NCBI GenBank assembly: GCA_002049455.2
Contig: KV918875.1
Span: 139,128 to 203,127, forward strand
DNA: 64,000 bases
Direction of reading: 5' to 3'
DNA from: Porphyra umbilicalis
Lineage: Eukaryota > Rhodophyta > Bangiophyceae > Bangiales > Bangiaceae
In this document: one piece after another, positions 33,903-44,420 of the stretch
Layout: each line of letters opens with the position of its first letter
Position numbering within the stretch: position 1 is the first letter of the stretch
Made by a program: the position numbers and the translations under genes
Notes under the pieces: generated by a model
Told to the model about the DNA's origin: nothing
Database searches by the model: none
What the model saw: the letters and a program-made list of their open reading frames with translations, nothing else

Positions 33903-36550
33903 AAGTCTACCCCATTCTATTAGACCCCTCAGAACAGGAATATTTTTGTCTTGCTATAGCTCGTCCGCATCAACAGCTTTTTGCAAGCGGATTTCTCGTG
34001 CGCAATAAAGACCCACTCGACATCCTTGTTTAAGAAAATCGGTCGGATAGGCAGTCGACAAGTGTCTCATCGTCGTGCCTTAACACGGCACAAAACTGTC
34101 TCTGGGGGCTTTTCGCCGTCCCTGCCCGACAAGAAAAGACACCAACAAGGAATTTGGCCTCCAGCCGATGTCCCCGTATCCTGTCGAGTCATACTGGCCA
34201 CTGGTCGCGGTACTCCAGCTGACATGACGGTCTACAGAGGCCTGCCACGAAGGTCGTAGCGAAGAAGTGCAAAAATCTCGCAACGATTGAAAATCATCCA
34301 TCGGAACTGTGGGGCTACTTTGAAGATTTCTTGATCCGCCGAGTGCGCGTTTTTTATCCGAGATCGGCGAGCCTGGGCAATCTGGCGCTTCGCGCGCGCG
34401 CGTTTTTTTTTTGCCCAAGCCCTGCACACTGCGAGCTGCTGTGGCCGACTGAGCCCGTGCGCCGCGCCTCACGCCGCGGCCGCCCCCGACTGCGTCGTGC
34501 CCTTCTGGTTCCCCGCGCGCCCCTCTGCCCCGCACCTTCTCCCAACGCCCTTCCGCTCCACGCCCCCCGGCGCCCCCGAGCCCCCATCTGCTCGCGCCTG
34601 AGTGCTCTGGGTGTTGCCTTGCGCAGTGAGTCGCAATGCCGACCACGCGTGCGGTCGCGCGGAAGCCGCGCACGCGCGTGCGCGCGGTGCGCCGCATCAC
34701 ATGGGAGGTTGTGCTTCTTGTTGGCGGGCTGCGTGCCTTTTTCACCCCAGAACGTGATAACCATGCGGCAGAGGTGCTGGAGTAGCCCGTCGACCGCACG
34801 GCGGCGGCGACTGGGCTGAGCCGCAGCACGGTTATCCGTATCGCGAACGGGGAGTATGCCGATACTCCACCCTTGTCGTGGAAGCGGGAGCGTCGTGTGA
34901 GTAAGTGTTGCGTTCCTGCCTCTGAGATTTCGGGTGTGCGCGAGACCGTGTACACCCAGTACGCAGATACAACTGTTCCCACATTAGCACCCTCGCGCTA
35001 TTGGAGAAAGGGGCAGGTGAGGGCGACGACCTCTCCGACTACAAGTGGTCTCGATCAACGCTTCGCAAAGCAATTACGGACCTGGTATTCAGCTTGACAT
35101 GGGGCCCCAACCACTATGATGAGGCTCGCGAGAAGCGGTCTATCGTCAAGCAACGCTAGAACTTCATCAAGAAGATGCAGGAGTATCGTGCAGACGAGCG
35201 CACTATCTTCTACACCGACGAGACCTGGGCGAACAAGAACATGACGAAGGGGCAGACTTGGACGGACAAGTCGTCACGCGCTCGCCTAAACGTGCCACCT
35301 GGAAAGGGAGCACGGATCATCATCGCGCATGCCGGGTCACGTAAGACAGGCCTCGTGCCAGGTGCAAGTCTCGTCTTCAAGGGCAAGAAGAAGACGGGCG
35401 ACTACAACGGTGAAATGAACTCGGCGGTGTGGCTCAGGGGGCTTCAAGACCAAGTGCTTCCCAAGATTGGCGGTGGGGTGCTTGTCGTCGACCGAGCTCC
35501 CTACCATATGAAGCTGATCGAGGAATGCCGACCGGCTTATTCATCGATGAAGAAGAGCCAACTGGCTGATTGGCTCGAGGAGCACGACGCGGCACCGACC
35601 AACTGGCTGCCTACGTGGCGCCAAGCCAAGACCGTGGCGCAAATGCGCGCCCAGGCCGCCAAGCATCGACCGATTCCACGCTACTTGGTGCAAGACTTGG
35701 CGCAGGAGTTCGACGTCTCAATCATCTTCTCTCCTGTAGCACACCCAGAGCTCAACCCAATTGAGATGGTGTGGGGCACCGTAAAGGTTGCTCTGCGCTA
35801 TGCCAACGTCACTTTCAACCTTACGCGTCTCTAGGAGCTCGTCGACGTGGAGTTCGACAAGATGTCGGCAGCGATCTGGGCGAAGAACGAGGACCACGCC
35901 ATCAGCATGGAGGACTAATACATGGACATGGCGGCCATGAAGGCGGAGGTGGAGGACCGTGCCGATAAGACGGACATTTAGCAGGAGGACGCTGAGGCGA
36001 ACGGTGCGAACGGTTGTAGCTCCAGTGAGGAGGATGGGGAGGATGAGGGGTACGAGGATGAGGAGGATGTGGAGTGAATGCGACTTTGTCGGCGTGGGCA
36101 TGCTTTGATTTGGGCGTTGACAGAGAAATGTTTTGAGGGAGTCACAGATTTTAGCATGTCAAGACGGCTTGCTTGGCGCCAGCGCTTCAATTTATGATGC
36201 GCGGCGCTTCCGGCATCGAAGATCCTTGGATGTGGTCGCGCGAGCATCGCGTGTTGATCAATTGTCTCTTTGAATCTGAGTAAAGTAGCCCCTAAAGTTG
36301 GGATTAAGTTCGTATCGGATTCGACAAAATCTGAGATGGTCCGGAACGAACGGTATCGGTGTGACCAGATCGATGCCGCTGGAGGTGTACACACCACAGC
36401 GGCCGACGAACTGCGCTTCTCAACGTGATTTTTGGTGTGCTCACGCGGAACCCGCCATCGAAGGTTACTACAAAGTTTGAAACCGTTCGGAGCAAGCACG
36501 CTAACGATAGGCTCCAGAACACCAGGTGTCTAATAGAATGCGAGAGACTT
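33903..36550 (+). mobile_element. Tc1/mariner-type element inserted in a satellite unit
   Basis: The flanking satellite reads ...gggtccccac on the left and ta-gacttggatagcttccg on the right, which rejoin into a normal unit when the element is removed. Both termini begin aagtct, and 13 bp of perfect inverted repeat (cattctattagac) follow a few bases inside. A TA abuts the right end (36,551-36,552) and tt/ta abuts the left (33,901-33,903), as expected for TA target duplication with one changed base. Length is about 2,650 bp and it carries the transposase relic at 34.7-36.1 kb. Confidence 0.85.
34704..36077 (+). pseudogene. Tc1/mariner (DDE_3) transposase, several stops and a frameshift
   Basis: The N-terminal helix-turn-helix region is readable (TAAATGLSRSTVIRIANGEY, from about 34,790) but is preceded by TAG at 34,783. 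A frame change follows near 34,960-35,000. The core continues LSDYKWSRSTLRKAIT, then TAG at 35,157. It then runs IFYTDETWANKN (first Asp) and VVDRAPYH (second Asp; the usual Asn is Arg), with a long insert before HPELNPIEMVWGTVK (Glu). TAG at 35,832, TAA at 35,916 and TAG at 35,979 interrupt the acidic C-terminal tail, which ends at 36,077. The family moves elements by cutting at TA sites. This copy cannot make a complete protein. Confidence 0.82.
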
Positions 36551-36668
36551 TAGACTTGGATAGCTTCCGCGTTCGCGACCCTCCCCAGCCAACTTTATCG
36601 ACCTAAAACCAACATTCTTCACTAATTTCACCCGGCACCCCTGCTCAGGTATGCACCACATACAGTCG
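36551..36668 (+). repeat. 363-bp satellite, remainder of the split unit
   Basis: tagacttggatagcttccgc through cagccaactttatcg to the end of the unit near 36,668 completes the unit broken at 33,902. Confidence 0.88.
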
Positions 36669-37234
36669 TTCCACAAAAAACCTAGCACTCCGGCGGGATC
36701 AACAGTGCCCTCGACATCTCACATGCGCCTCTTTTGCCATGCAACGCTCTCGATTTTGGACAGGCGCTCTCGAAAATCCGTTAAACGTGACCAATCCACG
36801 ATTCCAGGAGACGCCCAGCGGTTCTGAGGGACCCTCTCGTGAGGGACTTGAGATTTCTGAAATAAACTTTCGGGGACAGGCGACGCCGCGCCGGACTTCG
36901 GCGCTCGTGGCAGGTCCATTGCTGACATGGCTCCAGAATGTCGCCCGCGTTCTCACGTGGTGGGCACTATCGCGCAGGCCGGCAAATTGTTGCCACAACA
37001 GTTCCCACGGCTCTGCGACCTCATTGGCGCGAGGGTCTAGGAGGCACTGCCCACTTTGTCGGTGATCTGGTGGACCAATGAGAAAGCGCCAGAGCGTCTC
37101 TATTGAGAAAGGTCCCTGCAATAGATACCCCACTTGTCACCGGCTCACGGACTGTGTGGAGGCAGGTCACGACTGAGCGGGTTGGTGCCGTCGGAATCCT
37201 TCACCTGTTTCGGGAATGGCCTCATCAGACGCGG
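36669..37234. other. Spacer, nothing recognised
   Basis: No coding signal beyond short frames. The last part may be the diverged outer end of the fold-back element. Confidence 0.35.
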
Positions 37235-38810
37235 GCTGGTCTGACACACGAAGCAGCACATGACAGCAATGAGCCCTCCATCGCTCTTTCTGGCCAACCA
37301 CGTCGTGGAGCCGGGCCCATCCACCAATCTGGCTGGCTTTTCACTGGCGTTCCTGCCAGGGGTCACACGTCCCGTTTGAATATTCAGAGCGCGAATGCCG
37401 GCCCGTCGGCCACTTTTGGCTGACGGCCGAGTGCGAGGTGGACAGAGACCAGAAGATCTTCTCTTGCGCGCTATCATGGGACGATGGGAAGTCCATTGCG
37501 AAATCATCGGGAATTGCAGCATATTCTGATCCTGGTTTGATCCCTGACCAATGGCCCGACGGTCGAGAACATGGGCCCGTTCTCGGTCGCTCAAAAATGC
37601 ATTTGGAGAGTTGTGACGAGCCGGTCGCATATGTCGACCGGCCGACGGCGTCGCCGATCCGGTCGACATCGCCACCGCGATGCGTTACCCCCCCCCCCCC
37701 CCCGCTCCCCCCCTTCCCCCCGCACCGCCGCCACCGCGATCTGCGCCCCCCCCCCCCCCCCCCTGCCCCCCTCCCCCCCCCACGCCGCAGTCGCCCGGTC
37801 CGCAGACCGCGTCGCTTCCCCGCTCTTGCCCTTTGGTGCCGATCACCGCTGTGGCTGACTTGTCGGTGTTCTCTTTTGCCTGTTGTTTGCTGTGTTGTTG
37901 TCTCAGGATTAAATGGGCTCGAGGTTTTGTTTGTTGTCTCTCCGTACTGGTCCGAGGGCGCATCCCCCTCTCGCTCTCAGCGAGTATGTTATGTGCATTT
38001 TGGAACGGGCCATGAGGAACATTGTCGACAAAGATGCGGTGCACGCAATTGCGGGGCCTCCGCTTTAAGTCCTATAGCAAAGGCGCCAAGACGAGGTGGC
38101 AAAGAAAGAAACAATAGCGAAAGTGATTTACATCTTCAGGCGATACAGTAACAGCCACGTGAATAAGCCAGAGGACAAAAAGAAACGCTCAAAAGAGCAA
38201 AAACGCCAGACGATAGCAGCAACAGCGGTGACGAGCGGATAGAGAATGAGAGGGCCGCGGCGCCGGCGCCGGCCTCGACGGCGGCGGTGGAAGGGGGGGG
38301 TGCGGATCGTGGTGGCGGCGGTGGGGGGGGAGGGGGGGAGCGGGGGGGGGGGGGGGGGTAACGCATCGCGGTGGCGATGTCGACCGGATCGGCGACGCCG
38401 TCGGCCGGTCGACATATGCGACCGGCTCGTCACAACTTTCCAAATGCATTTTTGAGCGACCGAGAACGGGCCCATGATCTCGACCGTCGGGCCATTGTTC
38501 AGGGATCAAACCAGGATCAGAATATGCTGCAATTCCCGATGATTTCGCAATGGACTTCCCATCGTCCCATATTAGCGCGCAAGAGGAGATCTTCTGGTCA
38601 CTGTCCACATCGCACTCGGCCGTTTTCTAAATTGACTGACGGGCCCGCCTCCGCGATCAGAAATTTCAACGGGACAAGTGACCCCTGGCACGCTCCCCAA
38701 TGGGGGACCAGCCAGAATGGCCGATGCGCCCGGCTTCACGATGTGGGGGGCCAGAAAGAGCGTTGGAGCGCTCATTGGTGTCATGCGCTGCCTCGTGCGT
38801 CTGAGCAACA
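37235..38810. mobile_element. Fold-back element with inverted arms of about 530 bp
   Basis: 37,235-37,765 is the inverted copy of 38,290-38,810. The inner 300 bp are almost identical, including catatgtcgaccggccgacg and the gcgatgcgtta before a long C run. The outer parts are more diverged. The spacer of about 520 bp has weak inverted similarity too. Both arms carry the same frame in opposite directions (DQKI, WDDGKSIAKSSGIAAYSD, PVLGRSKMH), but no transposase motif. It fits a fold-back or large non-autonomous element. No target duplication was identified. Confidence 0.85.
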
Positions 38811-38949
38811 GAAGTCTTTGAGCAGAAAAGCGCCTTTGAGAAATGTTCGTTGACACGTCACTGGTTCTCAGCGACGTTTACGCGAAACGAGGAACATATG
38901 AGTGGTACTATTGATCTCGGCTGAGTGCTAGGGGTTTTGAGGAACGACT

Positions 38950-39385
38950 GTAATTTTGACACTCTCACATTCTTCCCGACCCACCTCCCGTCACCCACAC
39001 ACTCCCTAAACTCAAACTTGACATGCATTCCAGACCTTGCCCACGCCCTGCAACCGTTCCCGTCGAGGCCACCGACTTTCCGCATGGTCCTCGTGCCCAT
39101 GTGCGTCATACCGCCAAAAGTACCAGAAGTGACATCTTCGACCACCAAATCCAGATCTCTTTTCGACTTCGCCACACCACCCCCGTCCCCTACGGGTCCC
39201 CTCTAGACTTGCATAGCTTCCGCGTTCGCGACACTCCTCTGCCAATTTTATCGCCCTAAAACCAACATTCATCACTATTTCCACCCCGCACCCCCGCCCA
39301 GGTGTGCACGACATACTTTTGACACTCTCACACTTTCCCCAACCCACCTGCCGTCGCCCACACACCCCCGAAACTCGATTTACCC
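38950..39385 (+). repeat. 363-bp satellite, array 3 (about 1.1 copies)
   Basis: Starts with ttttgacactctcacattc. The unit start is at 39,023, with an open 78-codon frame MHSRPCPRP. A partial second unit breaks off near 39,380. This is the most diverged copy in the window. Confidence 0.88.
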
Positions 39386-39454
39386 GGAGTGTCTCAGGAC
39401 TGCTGCGCCGAGCACGGCCATCCTCGCAGCGATCTGACAACTGCATGATTCGCG

Positions 39455-39930
39455 CCGTCGGCGGCGTGTCGTCGCCCGTGCTCGTGACATGTTGCTGTGC
39501 GTGGTGCCCGCGGCGCAGTGCCCCCCCAGTTTCCGACTCGGTGTTGGCTGCGTGTCGTCGCTTTTGCTCGTGCGCGTGTGGTTTCTCGTGGTGCTCGCGG
39601 TGACGGTGGAGTGCTTCCCCCCTCTCCGGATCGGTGTCGACGGCGTGATGTCGCCCGTCCTCGTGCGCGTGTTGGTCTGCGGGGTGCCCGCGGCAGAGTG
39701 CCCCCCCCGTTTTCGAGTGGGTGTCGGCGGCGTGTCGTTGCCCGTGCTCGTGCGTGTGTTTGTGTGCGTGGCGCCCGCGTCAAAATGCCCCTCCCGTTTC
39801 CGACTCGGTGTCGGCGGCGTGTCGTCGCCCGTGCTCGTGTGCGTGTTGTTGTGCGTGGTGCCCGCGGTGGCGGTGAAGGCCGCCCTCCCTTTCCGACTCG
39901 GCGTCGGTGGCAGGTGTCGCCCGAGCTCGT
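39455..39930. repeat. Imperfect 87-93-bp repeats, about five copies
   Basis: The landmark gtcggcggcgtgtcgtcgcc, or a close variant, recurs roughly every 90 bp. On the minus strand each unit reads TPPTPSRKR with AGTTH/NTRTSTGDD. On the plus strand it is Val/Arg-rich. I cannot tell whether either is translated. Confidence 0.7.
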
Positions 39931-40072
39931 GGGCGAGTTGCTGTGCCTGGTGCCCGCGGCGGAGTGCCCCCACGTTTCCGACTCGGTGCCGGTGGCGTGT
40001 CGGTGGAGGCGCACGTTTATCAGGTGTCTGAGAGGTGAAGCCGCTGAAATTGAGGATTTTTCAGGAGCGTCT

Positions 40073-40579
40073 TCACGGTGTTGGCGCTCTTTCTTCTTGC
40101 TCTGTTATTCTTTCCTGGGCCTCGACTACAAGTTCAACGTGTCCGGGTGCTTGGTTGGCGTTCAACGTGTGGGGTGGGTCGGGTGAGTGCGTGGACGTGC
40201 TCGTCGGCGTCGTGTCGACGCCATCGCTGGTGTCGATGGGCGTCGAGGTGGTCCAGCAGGAGGCCGTGTCGGCCACCAATTCGAGCTCCACATCCAAGTG
40301 CAAGTCGCAGTAGGCGCCCGTGTGCGCGTCCTCGGCGGTGCCGCCCGAGGAGTGCAACGTGTCGGCGGGGTCGGGTGGTTGCGTACACGTGCTCTTCGGT
40401 GCCGTGTCGACGCCGTCGCTAGCGTCGACGGGCGTCGAGGCGGTGCAGCAGGAGCCAGCGTCGGCCGTGATTTTGAGCTCCATCTCTAACTGCAAGCCGC
40501 AGTTGGCGGTGGTGTGCGCGTCCTTCACAGTGTCGCCAACGGAGTGCAACGTGTCGGGGGGGTCGGGCGGGTGGGCCAT
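40073..40579 (-). CDS. Hypothetical protein with 64-residue tandem repeats
   Basis: 168 codons from ATG at 40,579. Not recognised. Two and a half copies of a 192-bp (64-codon) unit: PPDPPDTLHS/PPDPADTLHS, then DAHTTANCGLQLEMELKI/DAHTGAYCDLHLDVELEL, then TPVDASDGVDTAP/TPIDTSDGVDTTP. Copies keep the reading frame and swap similar residues, which argues mildly for translation. It lies head to head with the Myb-like gene, 41 bp apart, so it could be part of the Harbinger-type element or share its promoter. Two stops lie just beyond its end. Confidence 0.35.
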   Translation of the reverse strand: MAHPPDPPDTLHSVGDTVKDAHTTANCGLQLEMELKITADAGSCCTASTPVDASDGVDTAPKSTCTQPPDPADTLHSSGGTAEDAHTGAYCDLHLDVELELVADTASCWTTSTPIDTSDGVDTTPTSTSTHSPDPPHTLNANQAPGHVELVVEAQERITEQEERAPTP

Positions 40580-40620
40580 TGCGTTTTCCGCGGCCGGTCC
40601 CTTCGCATTGTGGGGGCGAC

Positions 40621-41718
40621 ATGAGCTCTTCTAATGATGAGGCGGCGATGCGGTTGGGTTCTGATGGCGGGCAGCGGGACGCGGACGCGGCTCTCTCGGG
40701 GGCAAGTGCCGTGATTGACGACCCTCTGTCCCCCAAACCTCCTGTGGAGGAAGAGGTTGTGAAGGTGCCTACCCCGAGCAAGAAGAGGCGGACGTGGCGG
40801 GGTGCGGAAGCGGAACTGATGTGCGCGATGGCGGTGACGACCGTGGGGGCACATCTAGCCGCGTGGGGACAAGGCGAGAAGATGTATGAGTGGGCGGCAG
40901 CTCTGTTCAACGAGCAGCCGTCCCGGCCATTCGATACAACCGCAAAGAATATCAAGGACCACTTTTCCAACATGATCAAAGATTTCAAAAAGACCGATGG
41001 CGTGGCGGCGTCTCGGAGCGGGGCGTCAGAAACGCAGACGGAGGTGGACGCCCTACGCATGGACGCCAGCTCCGCCATGGAGGACAGCATGCTGCTCGCC
41101 GCGGGGGCCAAGGCTCAACAGTCCAAAGAGGACGAGGCACTCCTGCGGGCGGGCGAAACTGTGCGACCGTCTGCTTTACAACGTCGCTCTGTGCGGCGTG
41201 CGGTTGCTACGGGACCTAAGTCCGCGGCTACCGCCAGGGCGTTAACTCTCTCCGCTCGTGGGGCCAAGGGGGGCAACGGTTCCGGTGGTGATCGATCTTC
41301 CCGTCGGCCACACAATGGAGAAGTTGAAGCGGAGGAGGAGGGTGATGAAGGGGACGCTGACGGACCATCAACGCATCCGGAGGTCTCCCCCCGCCCTGTG
41401 GCTTCGCGTCGGCGCCGATGGGAGGAGGCGGAGGACGACAAATATGAGGCCGTCTTTGAGATGATCGAGCGGAGCGTGAGCGAGCGGAAGGCGCCGGAGG
41501 ATAGGCGCGCTGCGGCGAAGGAGCGGCGCCTCAGGCTGGAAGAGAATCGTTTGCAACACGATAAGCTGGTGCATGAGCACGCGGTGGCAGAGCGCGCCAC
41601 TGCCGAAGTAGCCCGAGCGCAAGCGGCTGCAGCAGCAGCTGCCAATGCTGCCACGGAGAGAGCGGAGCGCGCTCGATCCATGGAGCTGTTGAGCGCTCTG
41701 ATTCGCCGGGTGACGTAG
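40621..41718 (+). CDS. Myb/SANT-like DNA-binding protein of a PIF/Harbinger-type element
   Basis: 365 codons from ATG at 40,621; upstream codons in frame lack ATG. The N-terminus is acidic. A Myb/SANT-like domain spans about residues 45-115: KRRTWRGAEAELMCAMA, WGQGEKMYEWAAALFNEQ and TAKNIKDHFSNMIKDFKK. An acidic linker (EVEAEEEGDEGDADG) is followed by a long charged helix (ERRLRLEENRLQHDKLVHEH and the Ala/Glu-rich sequence after it) that should form a coiled coil. PIF/Harbinger elements encode such a Myb-like partner, which brings the nuclease to the element ends. The partial nuclease lies tail to tail 137 bp downstream, which supports this. The frame is intact. Confidence 0.7.
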   Translation: MSSSNDEAAMRLGSDGGQRDADAALSGASAVIDDPLSPKPPVEEEVVKVPTPSKKRRTWRGAEAELMCAMAVTTVGAHLAAWGQGEKMYEWAAALFNEQPSRPFDTTAKNIKDHFSNMIKDFKKTDGVAASRSGASETQTEVDALRMDASSAMEDSMLLAAGAKAQQSKEDEALLRAGETVRPSALQRRSVRRAVATGPKSAATARALTLSARGAKGGNGSGGDRSSRRPHNGEVEAEEEGDEGDADGPSTHPEVSPRPVASRRRRWEEAEDDKYEAVFEMIERSVSERKAPEDRRAAAKERRLRLEENRLQHDKLVHEHAVAERATAEVARAQAAAAAAANAATERAERARSMELLSALIRRVT

Positions 41719-41854
41719 ACTGCGAGGGGGGAGGGCTGCCGTGTCTGAAGGGGTGGAGTGTCGCGGGGGGGGGGGGGGGGAAGCACTTCAGAGATGGACT
41801 GTCGGCGCCGGAGGCTCAAAGAATATTTATGAGTACGCATCTACACTGCCACAA

Positions 41855-42460
41855 TCAAGGCAGGTTCAAGTATCTCTCCAGGTCGGGGGGATCACAGCGA
41901 AAAGAAGTAGCAATATGGTTCCCATACAGGCGAGTGCGCACGCTCCAAGGCAGAGCAGCACAACGGTAGACGAGCGCTACTGGGCCTTCACGGACTTTGA
42001 GCTTGCGTCTAAAGTCCAAACTTGTAAAAATCTGCTTGACCTCTTTGTACCTCCACTCGACAGACAGGCGTACGCGTGCCATGTCGGTGTTCTGGGCCTC
42101 TTCTTCAGCGTCCACCTCGCCCTCCAAGCGGGTTGGAAAAGCAACCTGCATCCACGGTCGAATCAAGTAGGCCTCGTCTCCGTAGATGCAGTACTGTACA
42201 CCCCCAATGCTCAGGCCGCCTTGCAAAATGTTGCCCATGCCCGCCTCCCGATGGTCAGATACCCGCGAAACCTGACGTCCAAGGGTATCAAGAGTGTTAC
42301 TCGTACTCTCGATTCTGGATAATTCGACACTTTTGACGGTGAATTGACCGGATACTCCCACATCAAATCGATGCCTGGCAATCTGAGCAGAGGCAGAGCG
42401 TGCGATTCGGGCCAACATCACGCATCTGCATGCGCGTGCGAAGCGATGACAGCCCACCAT
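41855..42460 (-). CDS. PIF/Harbinger DDE nuclease (DDE_Tnp_4), C-terminal part
   Basis: 201 codons from ATG at 42,460, which is about half the usual nuclease length. The family blocks are clear: GGVQYCIYGDEAYLIRPWM (second Asp in GDEAY), then MARVRLSVEWRYKEVKQIF (catalytic Glu in VEW), then TRLYGNHIATSFRCDPPDLE at the C-terminus. The region with the first Asp (a DGTH-type motif) is absent in all frames upstream. The gene is therefore truncated, or its 5' exon lies outside an unrecognised intron. The first 60 residues are unlike the family and may be flanking sequence. It pairs with the convergent Myb-like gene at 40.6-41.7 kb. Confidence 0.72.
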   Translation of the reverse strand: MVGCHRFARACRCVMLARIARSASAQIARHRFDVGVSGQFTVKSVELSRIESTSNTLDTLGRQVSRVSDHREAGMGNILQGGLSIGGVQYCIYGDEAYLIRPWMQVAFPTRLEGEVDAEEEAQNTDMARVRLSVEWRYKEVKQIFTSLDFRRKLKVREGPVALVYRCAALPWSVRTRLYGNHIATSFRCDPPDLERYLNLP

Positions 42461-44420
42461 CCACCCTCTTGCGCTCTTAGGCGTCCGTTATCCTTCTCTG
42501 CTCTCCCCGTTCCTCCGCCCCGATCTTCATCCTCGCCCACCACGCGGCGCGGCGGCGGTCACCTTCCCAACCCTCCCGTTCGTCTCGCCTTTCGAGAGCC
42601 TCTCGCTCGCTCCTTGCCCTTCCACCGAGAGTTCCAATCGGTCCTTGGGGTGGACGCACTCGACAGGGCCTGTTGCCCTGATCGCCGCCCGGTCGGACCC
42701 AGCGACAATGCTCGTTCGGGCCGAGGAGCCAACGGAGGTCCGGCACCACGACGACATCAGCCGCTTAACGAATAAATTGGTATCAAAACTACAAATTTAG
42801 CTGCACGAAGGAAATATGCATTCCTGTGAAAGGTATACGCATACCCGCGCCTCGGAACGACATTGGATACCGACGTCCCAAAACTTCAAGGGTACTGTCC
42901 CTGACGCAATTCTGGATTAAGAATACTGCTCTGGAGGATGGCGTTGTTGGATCTCATCGGAGGAAACATCTGAAGACAGATCTGAGAAGGCGCTGAGGAG
43001 AGCTTTCTTTCGTCTACGGCATGTGCTGCCTTTTTTCTCGTTCTTCTTGTCCTTTTGGTAGCTTGAAGTTGTGTTTCATTGATGACCTTCCGTGACACGG
43101 GCGACGCAACTGTGGATCACGGCGAATCGGATTGATTTCGTAGGCTACTTGGCAACTGTGGACGATCGTCAATTGGAGCAGGCGATCGTGTTCGATGCGT
43201 TGGTCGGTCGTGCTCGCCTCCCCATGCCTGTGCACACAGGACGCGTTGCCCCCGCGTCAGGACTACGCCATCACCCGAGCCGCCCCACCCCTCCCTGCGG
43301 CCAGGTTGGCGCGCCTCGGTGGCTCCTTCGCGGCGTCCGCGCCGCCCCAGCCTGCCACCACGCCGGCGCTCCTCGTCGTCGCCGTCGCGGCGGCCGCGCC
43401 ACCCCACACTGCTACCACGCTGGCACGCCTCGTCGGTGCCGTGGGGGCGGACGCGCCGCACTACCATACCACAGCACGGTGCTCGGTATTGTCGTGGCGG
43501 TCGCCCCGCCCCACCGTGCGACAACACCTGCGCGCGTCGTCGGTGCCGTCGCGGTAGCCGCGCCGCCCCACCCTGCCACCACGCCGGCGCGCGCCGTCGC
43601 GGCGGCCGCACCACCGCACCTCACCACCTCGCAGGCCGCTGTCCCGGGCACAGACAGGGGGTGTTGACGGAAAGGGCGCGCGGGCTGGCACTTGGCAGCA
43701 TCGAGTGCACGCGTCGGCGAGAAAGTGCGCGCTCGCGGATGAGTGCCATCCGTGTGGAGGGCCCCCGATCACTGCTCCGGATCACCGGTTTGTGATCCCG
43801 ACCGCGATCGATCGGCCAGATCTGCAATGTTACGAGCACTTAGCGCCGAAAGGACGGCCTCCTTCGGCGCCACCCCGACCGTCTCTGTTTTTTTTCGAGC
43901 ATACGAGCACCCTTGACAGCAAAAGATGCGCCTTCCTCTGGGCTTTCTGTTGGTATGGCGCTTCCCCCTTTTCTGATGGGACACCTTGAGCTTCTGGCAC
44001 CATTTTTTTTTTTGACCCCTCCCAGGATGCCAGAGGGGGGCGATCGAAGATGCTCTGGGCTGGGCTTCTGCAGTTTTTTGTTGCACTCGTGTGGCAAAGT
44101 AAATATTTTTTGAGCCAGTCACGAGAAAAGTCGCCGATTGGTGCGACTCTAGGGGTCCAGTGCTTCAAAACGGGGTAAGCTCAGAGCCACTGTCATCCGC
44201 CATGTGAAAAAAGCTTAGTTCTTTCCTAGTCGGTACCCAGCTTTTTTTCACGCGTCGCCCTGCGGTGTCCCAGATGCAGGTGCCGTTAAATCGACGTCCT
44301 TCAATATGGTCCCAATTGGGACCTCATCCGAAAAAAGCTCAGAAGCTCACTTGGCCTCCTCGGTTCTTTGCTTGTCTGAACGGCCCCATGCGACCTGTGG
44401 CACCCCGGAACGTTCGGGCA
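42461..44420. other. Repeat-rich region without a supported gene
   Basis: 43,330-43,640 is an imperfect minisatellite (gcgccgccccaccctgccac-like units of roughly 50-60 bp) whose frames are Ala/His/Arg-rich. Segments at 42,893-42,917 and 43,954-43,979 are exact reverse-complement matches to 62,515-62,539 and 62,368-62,393. This implies a dispersed element in opposite orientation with about 0.9 kb of extra DNA here. 44,160-44,340 is AT-richer, with gaaaaaagctt inverted motifs. Confidence 0.5.

Noticed and set aside
43092-43667. Plus-strand frame of 191 codons with an ordinary-looking N-terminus
   Set aside because: No ATG at the start, and most of it is minisatellite translation (Ala/His/Arg repeats). 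The segment also lies in the variable part of a dispersed element.
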